Below, piece by piece: positions 36,201-48,200 of a stretch of DNA of 64,000 nucleotides; position 1 is the first letter of the stretch; each line of letters begins with the position of its first letter. This DNA is from Ditylenchus dipsaci (taxonomy: Eukaryota; Nematoda; Chromadorea; Rhabditida; Anguinidae). Location: positions 186,001 to 250,000 of the forward strand of contig SADC01001335.1 of assembly GCA_004194705.1 (NCBI GenBank), read 5' to 3'. A program made the position numbers and the translations under genes. Under the pieces are notes generated by a model. The model was given only the letters and a program-made list of their open reading frames with translations. It had not been told where the DNA came from and did not search any database.

Positions 36201-39200
36201 CGGAAAAAGTCGTCTTGTTTGACTTCGAGTTTTGGCGCTAATTCGAAACCAAATCACTCACAAATAACCATAAAATCTGCAATAGAGTTACCTTATTTAA
36301 TTCAATCAACTGTATACAAATCAGAAACAACTTTTTCAGCTGGATGAGTGTTTACCTTTATTGTTGGAGAGGTTGCGTAACGAGATGACTAGATATATGA
36401 CTGTCAAAGCACTTAACACCATAGTCTCTAGTCCACTCAAAATGAGTGAACTCAGCAAAATACTTCCGGATGTTCTTCCTTTGCTGGCTGACTTCTTGCG
36501 CAAGAATCAAAGAACATTGAGGGTAAATTAATATAGATTTTTAGTATCCAATGCTTTTTTACCAACGATGTGACCATTTTAATTTTTCATGTTCAGATCA
36601 TTACTCTCAATTTGTTGGAGTCATTAGTTACCAAGTTCTCTCAGGGTGGTCTAGAAAGCACAGGACTGATTCGAGTGGTTAAGGAGGTGCCCAGTCTAAT
36701 CAACGAGCAGGATCTGCAGATCAGCTTTTTGTCTCTAAAATTCATCACAGGTTGGTTGAGTTTTGTGCGCTAACTGGGTGCATAACCAGCTGGGTGTGTT
36801 GTGTAATTGCTGGTAGTAATGGGTTTGTATTATTGCAGATGTTATCAACTGTTATCCAGACCAGATCTCAGACTGTTTGCCCAGCCTGTTCAGCTCTCTC
36901 ATTACCCTGACCCAGAGCTCCCTGCTCCAAGGAGCCACTCTGAATGCAGCTCTCAACCTGTTCACTGCTCTTGTCAAATCTCCATTGCCCAACAAACCTA
37001 CTTTTGAAGCTAGTTTTTTTGATAAATATATATTGCTGCAAGTAATAATACAAAATTTCCAGGAGATCCTAGACAGACTCTCGGCAGCTGCATATGGTTC
37101 CAAGAGCCAGCTGTTGCACAGACAAGCCTACATCTCCATCGCCAAGTCCATCGCTGTGGTTGCGCACGCACATTCCGACTTGAACAAGGCCAGCAAGTTG
37201 ATTACCAAACTACAAGCTTTGTTAGCTGCCGACAACCAATCTGACTCTGTCAAACTTTTTGCCATACTTACCCTCGGGGAATTGGGCAGAATTTACAGTT
37301 CTGTCTACTCAAATATCAAACCTCAAATTGAGTGAGTAAATATTATAGCTTTTTGAGAATACTTGGCAAACGACCTTTGTCTGGAAGCAACCAAATAATT
37401 GGGAAGAGGTGAAATACTATCTCGTTCACAATATGATCGAGGTCCTTAGCGAACCCATTTTTATCTAAAATTCAGTCCTGAAATCTTGTCCAAAAGCACT
37501 CTTTAGTTTTTCTTAAAACAAACTTTGCATATAATTTTTTTTCTGAAACGAAATTTGCAGATTGGGTCAAGAAATCTGGCCGATTTCAGTTGATGATAAC
37601 TTTTTTCCTCACACGATCTCACAATTCGGTTTTCATGGGTCGCCTTCTCTTGATCCCCTACTTCTACTGGCCCGATTTCTTGGGCAATCATGTAATACAG
37701 TCGAGTCTCGATTTAACGTACCCCCAATTTAACGTACCCTTCGATTTAACGTACCCTGGGTCGGTCCCTCCAATAATAAACTCCGTCAAATTTACCCCCG
37801 ATATAACGTACCCCTCGATTTAACGTACCCCTAGGGCTGGTCCCAGGGGTACGTTAAATCGAGACTCGACTGTATGTATTTATTTTTTACGATTATTTTC
37901 AAGGATTAGAATCCTGGTAAAAATTTCTTCAGTCAAGATTTCTAAATTATGCAAACCTTAAGCTGTGCCTTAAGACAAAATGAAATAAAAACTATTGACA
38001 AGTGGGCACTGCCACCTGATCCTAAACTGTAAAAAGCCTCTTTTAAATACCTCCGCAAAATTGTAATATTTGATGTTACAGACCAGAACACCTAATTATC
38101 CAGTCCTTCAACTGCCATCTGGAGGAAATCAAAACAGCTGCCAGCTATGCTTTGGGCAGTCTCGCCGTTGGCAACCTTCAGAAGTTCCTGCCCTTCCTGC
38201 TCCAGGAGATTAATCAGAACCCCAAGCGCCAGTATTTGCTCTTGCATGCTCTCAAAGAGGTAGTAGAAGATAGTTTTGACCAGTTGTATAACTGCCAATC
38301 CTGGTTTAGGTGATTAGCAGCGAGAGTAGTGTGGGTGCAGAAGTAGGCAACACTCCCAACCACCACGTCTTTCAAGCGGGCATACATCAAATTTGGCAAG
38401 TACTGGTGGAGCACTGTGATTGCACTGAGGAAGGAATTCGCAATATTGTTGCTGAATGTCTGGGAAAACTGTGTTTGGTGGATCCTCAACGATTCTTGCC
38501 TGATTTGCTGGTGGGTGCATTTTTTATTATCAATTTTTTAGTGTGTAATACGACTTTGAAATTGGCTTGATACAGTGCAGTCGAAACTGGCTAAACCGCC
38601 ACCCTTGGGGAAGCCGATTTGTTGGCGGTTTATCGCGGGTGGCCGTTTTTTGGGGGGTGCCACTTTTCGAGCTTCTATCAGTACAGTCCATTCGAGATAT
38701 TACTACCCTTAATTTAGTCAAAACATAACAATCAATAATAGATTAAACAACCGGAAAAATTAAAAAACGACATCTATGGCATCAGAGAAGAAAAAAGGGG
38801 CAGTCAAAGATTGGGCCATTTCAAATTGGGCCACCGTAAATTGCGCCAAATCAGACTTGGCCAAATTCAAATTGGGCCACCGTAAATTGGGCCACGATTT
38901 TGACCGTGTTTGCGAGTCGAAATCATAATCCGCTGCCGCGTGTCACAGGTGGGATAAGGTCAAAGAAAGCCATCTTTTCGGCAAATCAAATCCAGCAACT
39001 GACAATTTAAATTGGCCCAATTAACGGTGGCCCAATTTGAAATGGCCCAATCTTTGACTGCCCGAAAAAAGCTGACGTAAATTTAAAAAAATCGGAAAAT
39101 AAGGCAAGAATTTGATGGCGGTTTTTGGTGGCGGTTTTGTTATTGAGGGTAATTTTATTGGACGGGACCGGCTTAGGAGTGGCGGTTTATTGGGGGTCAA

Positions 39201-42200
39201 CTTTCCTATGTTTCTCTGCTGGCCAATCAACTTTCGCTCTAGGTGGGGATTTATCGGGTGGCGGTTTATCCAGGTTCGACTGTAATCTCGTTAAATTAAA
39301 TTGGCCGGACTATAGTATAAGTGATTCGCCCAAAATGGGGTTTATGAACTTATATCAACGTTTTATGGCTTTAAATGGGTAGAAAACACAAAAAACTATT
39401 GTGAAGGCCATTTCCGAGAAAAAATTTTTTTACATAATTTTTGTAAAAACCATGATACCCACCCTATGGTTAATATTTTAAAGGTACCTGGTTATCTATG
39501 AACAGGTATCCTACCACGTTTTGATCACTGGAGCTGGGCAAAAAGTCTCTCTATATGTGCATTTTTGATCAAGAGTCTTGCTCGGAATTATGTCTAAGGT
39601 AAGTGAGTGCGCGCATCTCTAACCAACCAGACCCCTGCGCGCCCTTCGGGCGCGCAGGGGGCTTGCTTGCTTGGGGTTGAGATGCGCACACCCACATACC
39701 TTAGACATGATTCCGAGAAGTACACTTGATTATAAAATGCATATAGAGTCTATTTTTGCCACGTCCCGAGTTGAAAAACATGGTAAAGCAGCTAAAAAAG
39801 TGGCCCCTGTATTATTCCTTTCCCCTCCCAATACAGCCCTTGATCCCTTTTAAAATCACTTTTCTGGTCCTTTTATAGCAAAATTATTACTTAAAAATGG
39901 TTTTAAAGGGGCATGCCCACGCTAATAAGAGGTGGTGCCCGGGAATTCAAATTTTTTTCCCAATCATCGAACTTCTGTGCGGATTTTTCAACTTGGTTTC
40001 TAACAAAACCATACTTAAAATTGGGACGCAACCGTCTCGCCAACGCCAGAACTCGCCAACGCAAAAGACTCGCCAACGCCATAACTCGCCAACGCCAAAA
40101 AACTCGCCAACGCCAAAACTCGCCAACGTCGAATCTCGCCAACGTCGAATCTCGCCAACGGCGAATCTCGCCAACGGCAAAACTCGCCAACCGAAAACTC
40201 GCCAACAGCAAAAACTGGCCAACAGCAAAACTCGCCAACGCAAAACTCGCCAACGGCCAATCTCGCCAACCGAAAACTCGCCAACCAAAAACTCGCCAAC
40301 GCTAAACTCGCCAACGCATCACAACCACCCAATGACCCCAAAAATTACTTTTTCATGACTGCTCAAAAACCATTTTCATGCAATAATTTTGCCATGCAAG
40401 GACCGGAAAAGTGTTTTCAAAGGGGAAAAAGGCTGAATTGGGAAGGAAAGGGACAAAACAGGGCCACTCATTTGAGAGCCAATAAGAACCAAAGAGTATT
40501 AATTCTCTAAGCGTTGAGGGCACATACAGACCCAGCCACTTGTGGTGCAGGCGAAATTATAGGTACTCAATGCTGATCAAGCCGTTTGCTGGGTGCATCC
40601 CGTGGGTTCCCCCCTGGCTAAAATTTTGTATTCTGAGCTTCTGGCTCGGTCTCGAAAGTAGAGGTGAATTGCACTTCTGTAAGGAACTTTGGGTTCAAAT
40701 CTCCCTTAGGGTATGATCTATTTATTTTAGCTATCTTTTTATTGGCCCAGAAACTATCGATCATTGTATTGCGAATGGATTGCAAATATTTTCAGCACTT
40801 CTTTACTGTCAGAAAATGCCCTAATTTTGTGATTTCATGTGATTGACAGAATTGTGTAGGTTGGAATTGGGTATTGTTGAATGTCTCTTGAATTTGAGCT
40901 GTAATTTAATATTATCTTTTTTCTTCATGATAACTCAAACGAAAGCCTAAAATCTTGGTTACATTTAAGCATATGAAATGTGTGACTTGTAGGAAAATTC
41001 AGCAAATATTAATCAACCCAGCCAAAGAAAGCCCCGAAAACGATCGATTTTCAGGTATTTAGCCTATCTTAGACCATAAATAATCTCCGCTAGGTGTGTA
41101 ACCTTGCGCTGATAATTCCGTTGGACATCCAAGAGTGTGAGGATAATTCAGACACAAAACTTATAAATAAAAAAAAGAAGGAGATGAAAAAATAAGACAT
41201 GCAGCCAGTGATAGTCGAACCTGTGGCCTAGACGATGCGTATAAAAAAGTCCTCGCTCCTTTAATGGTATACCTTTAATGATAGTAGTTAATTTTAAGCG
41301 CTTTAGTAATTAAAGTAGTTTGTTATTGTATTTTCACATGACACACCTATTCTCGAAATAAATATATGTATCCTTTTGCAAAATAAAAAAATTTTAAAAT
41401 TCCTGAAAAAATATTTGGCGCTACTGTAATATACCCCCCCCCAAAAAGCGCTACTGTAATATACCCCCCAAAAATCGACCTACTGTCATATACCCCCCCC
41501 AAAAACCGACTTTTTTAGGGATGGTCAAAAACCATTTTTACACAATAATTTCGCCATAAAAGGACCAGAAAAGCAATTTAAATGGGATTGCGGGCTGTGT
41601 TGGGAGGGGAAGGGAATAATACAGGGGCCACTTCTCGAGATGGTTGGTATCCTTAGAGTATTAATTCTCTAAGCGTCTAAGAGTACTTTCAAACCCAGGA
41701 ACTTGTGGCGCAGGCATAAGTATGAGTACTTTTCATGGACCAAGCGGATCAGCGGGGTGGGACCCGCGGGTTTACACCTTGCCCTAGCACTTTTTGAGTG
41801 CTAGGCTGAATTTTTGGATGCTGGGCCTCTGGCCCGGCCTTATAGAACGAGGGGAAATGCTCTTCAGCGAAAAAATAAAGATGTTGAACATAGTTTTGAA
41901 TACTGGGGCCTACCGCATAAATAACTCTGGTATGCATGTTTTTTCATGCATCCAGAGTCGCTTTCGAGTGATTTGTGTCTAAGGTATGTGGGTGTGCGCA
42001 TCTCAACTCCAAGCCCCAAGCCCCCTGCGCCCCCGAAGGGGCGCAGGGGGCTTGAGAGTTAGAGATGCGCGCACGCACTTACCTTAGACATGATTCCGAG
42101 AAGTACACTTGATCATAAAATGCATATAGAGTCTATTTTTGCCACGGCCCGAGTTGAAAAACATGGTAAAGCAGCTAAAAAAAAGTGGCCCCTGTATTAT

Positions 42201-45200
42201 TCCCTTCCCCTCCCAATACAGCCCATAATCCCTTTTAAATTGCTTTTCTGGTCCTTTTATGGCAAAATTATTGCATAAAAATAGTTTTTGGACACTCCTA
42301 AAAAAGTCGATTTTTGGGGGGGGGTATATGACAGTAGGTCCGATTTTTGGGGGGGGTATATTACAGTAGCTTTTTTGGGGGGGGGGTATATGACAGTAGC
42401 GTCAAATATTTAAAATGTATATTTGTGGTTCCACAATTGGCGAGTTTTTCGTTGGCGAGTTTCACCGTTGGCGAGTTTTTCGTTGGCGAGTTTTTTGTTG
42501 GCGAGTTTTGCCATTGGCGAGTTTCGCCGTTGGCGAGATTTGCCGTTGGCGAGATACGCCGTTGGCGAGATTTGACGTTGGCGAGTCTTTTGCGTTGGCA
42601 ATTTTTCGCGTTGGCGAGTTATGGCGTTGGCGAGTCTTTTGCGCTGGCGAGTTTTTCGTTGGCGAGTTTGTTGCGTCCCTTAAAATTGAATTCTAGGCCT
42701 TGTTTTGTTAGAAACCAAGTTGAAAAATCCGTACAGAAGTTCAATGATTAGGAAAATTTTTTGAATTCCCGGACACGACCTCTTATTAGCGTGGGCATGC
42801 CCCTTTAAGTACTTATAAAAAAGTTGCTTGGGGGGGGGGTTGGTTTTTAATTTTTTAATTTTACAATTTTTTAAAGTGCTAATGCGAAACACGAATCCGG
42901 TGTCAAAATAGAGAGTTTGTGTAATAGAAAAATATTTCAAGTCAAAAAATTTAAATAATTATTTTATATTGTTTATTTGCAAATTTTCGGCGCTACTGTA
43001 ATATACCCCCCCCCAAAAATCGATCTACTGTCATATACCCCCCCCCCAAACCGACTTTTTTAGGGATGGTCAAAAACCATTTTTACACAATAATTTCGCC
43101 ATAAAAAGACCAGAAAAGCAATTTAAATGGGATTGCGGGCTGTATTGGGAGGGGAAGGGAATAATACAGGGGCCACTTCTCGAGATGGTTGGGATCCTTA
43201 GAGTATTAATTCTCTAAGCGTCTAAGGGTGCTTTCAAACCCAGGAACTTGTGGTGCAGGCATAAGTATAAGTACTTTTCATGGACCAAGCCGATCAGCGG
43301 GGTGGACCTCGCGGGTTTACTCATAGGCCTAGCACTTTTTGGTTGCTAGGCTGAATTTTTGGATGCTGGCCTCTCGCCCGGCCTTTTTAGAACGAGGGGA
43401 AATGCTCTTCGGCGAAAAAATAAAGATGTTGAACATAGTTTTGAATACTGGGGCCTACCGCATAATAACTCTGGTATGCATGTTTTTTCATGCATCCAGA
43501 GTCGCTTTCGAGTGATTTGTGTCTAAGGTATGTGGGTGTGCGCATCTCAACTCCAAGCCCCCAAGCCCCCTGCGCCCCGAAGGCACTACTTTCTGTGTAA
43601 AAATTTTTCGGCCTTAGCCCTACTGCTAACCGATATTTTTGTTTGCTATCGAAAACTCTTTTCTACTTTTAGAGTTGTGCCCAGGATCCTTCAGCCAGGA
43701 TAAGAGGGACAGCAGTCACTGCTGTTCGCTTCATGATTGTGGACCACCCTCTGCCTGTGGACGAGTTTCTTAGACCAGTGATTGGCAAGTTCCTGGCCAC
43801 AGTCTGTGACCCGGACTTGCAGGTTCGCAGAGTGGCCATCGTGACGCTCAATTCAGCTGCTCACAACAAGCCCAAACTTGTAAGTTTACAGTCACATTTG
43901 AGATTACTGTGTAATTGATAGCATAATTATGTTATTATCATAATTAAGATCAGAGACTGCTTACAATCTTTACTGCCCGCGTTGTACTCCGAGACTGAAG
44001 TCAAGAAAGAGCTAGTCTACGAGGTGGAAATGGGCCCTTTCAAACATATTGTAGATGATGGTCTCGACCTGCGAAAAGCAGCTTTTGAGTGGTAATTTAT
44101 TTGGTTTTTAAAAATAAGTTTTTGAAAGGCTACCACAGTATTTTTTTCAAAAATTTTGATGTTTTTTAAAAATAGCACCCATGTTTTTCTCATGTGTCAT
44201 TTATTTTTCTTGAGTTTTCTCGTAGCTAACATTTTCTCAGACATCCGAATCACAAAGAAAAATTATTTTAAAAGGTTATCAGTTGTCAATACATCGATCT
44301 GAAGCAGTTTCGGAACACCCACCCCAGTCAATTTCGGTATGCCCACCCCAGTCAATTTTGGAACGCCACTCCACCCCTAATGCTACCCCACAATTGAAAG
44401 CTTAGAGTGTTAGCTACACGATGATGTGAAAATTTCTTCGTTCAGTTCACTAAAATCAATTTATTTTAATAAAAATAGCCTCGAAAAGAAAATGAAATAT
44501 TCGAAATGGTTCTAGGCTTTTTTATTAAAATAAATTGATTTTAGTGAACTGAACTGAGAAATTTATACATCATTGTGTAGCTAACACTCTAAGCTTTCAA
44601 ATGTGGGGTAGCATTAGGCGTGTATTACTAAATTAAATGGAGTGGCGTTCCAAAATTGACTGGGGTGGGCATACCGAAATTGACTGGGGTGGGTGTTCCG
44701 AAATTTAGCCATCGATCTAAAGTTCAAGTGCCGAAATTTCAAATGACAGCCACCTTACTTTAAATCATATCTCAGCAAATAAGCACTCTGATAATTCTGC
44801 TATGTGATTCGGATTTTTATGAAACTGTAAGGAAGTAGTAGAAAAAAAATTACACGTAAATGGGTACTTTATTCTAATAAAACATCAAAATAAAAAAGCA
44901 TAGAAAACATTATAAAAAAATTGACTAACCGTACAGCTGTATACAGCTTTTGGATACAGCTTTTGGGACACCCTGTAGCGTTTAGTCCAGAACAGGGTGT
45001 CCCAAAAAACCAAAGCATTTTTAACTTTGTTGAAATTCCCGTCTTTTACATTTCCTTTAACACTGGAATGGCGGATTGTAGCAAATGGTGCGTCTTGTGT
45101 AGAATTTCAAGGAGAACACGATAGTGAAAGAAAAATTGGAAAAAAGTTTCCTCTAGGGGTATGGTGCCCCTCTGAACCAGCCGAGTCAATATTTTTGCTC

Positions 45201-48200
45201 ATGCAACTTCAATTGGGCAGATTTCATCAATCTATATTTTGGTTTGAACGATTTAGATTTTGAAAGAAAGCGCAGATTACGGGCTTTCTAATACAGTATC
45301 GTTAAAGTATTTAGGACAGCTATATGTAAAAATTTTACTTCATAGAATAATCATGTCAATTTCCGAAAACGTTGTTGATACTTGAGAGCGCAACAAAACG
45401 TGTGATAACGTCATTTTTTCAGCTACCAATACATACCATTCGACAGAGCAAGAAAAACTGCACCAGAAAAAGATTTGAAGTAGGGTTAAAAGAGGCTTTG
45501 GGAGGGTTTAGCGAGACTCTCAAAAAAATGTTTTAAATCAATTTTGACGTAAAACTCGTATTCCGCTAGAGGAACTCCAATTTTTAACACCGGATTCGTA
45601 ATCACCATGGTTGATTTGCTTATCAAACTGCCATCAAACATGGGAACTCGCTGTCAAATTTCGGATTCCGCTTAAGATAAAAATCATTTGAATTTAAAAA
45701 ATTTGAATTTGAATATTTTTTTGTCTTGAGCGGCACTGTACCATAGCTACTTAAGAGATATTTTAATTTAAACTGGACTAAGACATAAAATTTAATTTTT
45801 TTTCAATGCAAATAAAAATAGTTTAAATTCAAATTTAATTGGTCTCGATGATAAAAAAAGTGTCCCCCGCCAATTCAAATTTTGGAAATGTCGCTGCGTT
45901 CAAAAACCATGGTCCTTTTAGTTTCCCAATACTCTCTCAAAACTTTTCACTTTTTCAGTTTTAACTTATGGAATTGTTAACTGAAAACACAAAAAAAATT
46001 CTGGGGCTGGACAAAAGTTTTCAAAAATGCCTTATTATTTTGGTACACAGCTTTTTCGACCAAAAAACCTCAAAAATAAAATTAGAAACTAAAACTATTT
46101 GCCATTTTCTTCCAACATTGCTAATTTTGGTTGTTTCTCAGCATGTACACACTAGCCGAGCAATGCATCGACAAGATTGATGTGTTTGAGTACATGAAGT
46201 ATTGCGAGAATGGACTCAAGGTACGTTTTAACTTTCAAGACGAGACGGATAATTAGTTGCTTTTTATTTGAAGGACCAACACGACATCAAATTGCTAACC
46301 TTTCTGATGCTCATCCGTATCTCTGTAATTTTTTTTCTAGAATTTTTATGTATTTCTTTCATGAATTTTAGTGCAAGTGTGCTCTGCAAGTCAGTCAGCG
46401 CATCGATCGTTTCTGTGAACTAATCAAAGTGAGTTCTATCCTCCCTAGTTTACTGGAACATCTAAAGTTGTTGAATGGAAAATTTCCAAGAAAATTTCCG
46501 GAAAATTTTAGAGAAGTTTTCGGCTATGCAAATCGGAAAATGTTCATAATTTTTGATGAATTTTAGTGCTTTTTGGCTGTCACTTTTGATCTTTTTTCGT
46601 TATTAAGTCAAACCTGTACATATGGCTTGTCTAAACTGAAAAAAAATTTAAAAGAAGAGCCTAAAAAACTAAATTTTTAAGATGCGCGAATTTAAAAAAG
46701 TAGTTTAAAAGTATTAAAAAACAACTCCACTTTGATAAGAAGGGTACTTTTTCCTTCTAAATATGTTTTTAGAGTTTTTATGCATGATAATCATTGATTT
46801 ACTATAATTTGACAAAAACATGCTTCACTCAATAAAAAACTTCCATTTGAAAATTTTCCGGGTTTTTAGAAATTTTTAAAAATTTTTATAGAAAATTTTC
46901 GGCTTTGAAATTTTTCGGAAAATGAAACAACCCTAGTCATATCTCATAGAAGTGAAAAATATTTTTTTTATATCATTAAGAACTCAAATTTTAAAGGACA
47001 ATACCTTTTTAGCGCAAAAACACTTTTTTCGCGCAAATCCACTTTTTTGGCGCAAATTTTTGTTTTGCGTAATCAGATTGAAATTTTTTGACATTTTTTG
47101 AAAAAGTTAACAGCATCGCGTAGCCCTGCGACTCTTTTTTCTAATGAGATTTATTGCATCATCTTTGAAAAATGTAATACAAAAAGGCAAAAGTATGAAC
47201 GAAATTGTTGTAAATTGTTTTTCTGATTTGGTTCGTACTTTTACCTTTCTGTGTTACATTTTTAAGAGATGATGCAATAAATATTACCTCATTAGAAACC
47301 AGACTCAAAGGGCTATCTGATGGTTTTAAAACTTTAAAAAAAAATTAAATTTTTTCAATCTGACTACCCAAAACAAAAATTTGCGCCAAAAAAATGGATT
47401 TGCGCAAAAAAAATATTGTCCATTTTTAAAGGGCTGAATTTCCGCAGCTTATTTATCCGTATTTTTGCTAATAAACAACCAATCTTTTTTTTAAATTAAG
47501 TTTTTGACTCACTTTTTACAGAATATTCCCAATCAGTTAATACTCATTTTGTAGCTCATCTTAATAGCTACAAATTGTATTGTTACATACCCTATTTTCT
47601 CTGGGGCAAAGCTTTTCCTTGCTGCAAAAAATTTTTTTTGCTGTTACTTTTTTTTGCGGCAAAAATACTTTTTTTTGCGCCAAAAAGAGTTTTTTCAAAG
47701 GGACTTTTTGCTGCTTCTTTTGTCTGCTTTTGTCAAAAAGACTTCTTTTTGCTGCAAAAATACTTTTTTGCTACAAATATTGTTTTGCTTCACATGCCTT
47801 CTTCGCAGCATTTTTCACTAGAAATATCAATTATTATACATATTTTGCGGTCAATTAGTTCACAATAAATGCGTCCACGGTCAATCCGTGCACCCGCTAA
47901 TTCGTCCACAGGTCAATTAATCACACTTTCGAAACTTAGGTAGTTCCTTATTCTGCAGGTGGGGTCCGGCTGAACAACTTAAGTACTGCCTGAAAATTTC
48001 GCGGCAAAAACTGACTTTTCATATACGCTTAAATACTCGAGGCACTGTTCTAGGCATGATGTTATTATTTATATACTCCATCTGAATGGTTCCCTTAATT
48101 TTAAGGTCGACTACCTGGTACTTATGCATTTCAGGCGCAAAAATTAAATAAAAACTTTAAAACTTGCGTAAAACAATTACTTAGCAGATGTTTAAACACT

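Larger units (their letters stand above)
39902..42812. repeat. 2.9 kb fold-back with ACTCGCCAACG arrays (CAND1 intron 18)
   Basis: The outer ends AAAGGGGCATGCCCACGCTAA and TTAGCGTGGGCATGCCCCTTT match, followed by GAGGTGGTGCCCG and GAACTTCTGTGCGGATTTTTC in each arm. Inside the arms lie the arrays at 40032-40322 and 42432-42672. A separate fold-back (41420-42412) is nested inside. Confidence 0.92.

Noticed and set aside
36973..37062. Alternative 90 nt intron starting at GTCAAA in CAND1 exon 16
   Set aside because: In frame, but it would remove residues that align with human CAND1 ([12 protein letters not shown]), so the 54 nt segment is preferred.
39903..40358. Several overlapping open frames of 108-153 codons on both strands
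   Set aside because: They are all translations of the CTCGCCAACG array in different frames; low-complexity peptides and openness on both strands mark them as artefacts. The same applies at 42.4-42.7, 31.7-33.2, 53.5-54.2, 54.9-55.2 and 60.5-61.0 kb.
40670..40730. GGGTTCAAATC box as a possible tRNA
   Set aside because: Flanking bases do not pair into a T-stem and there is no D-arm or acceptor stem.
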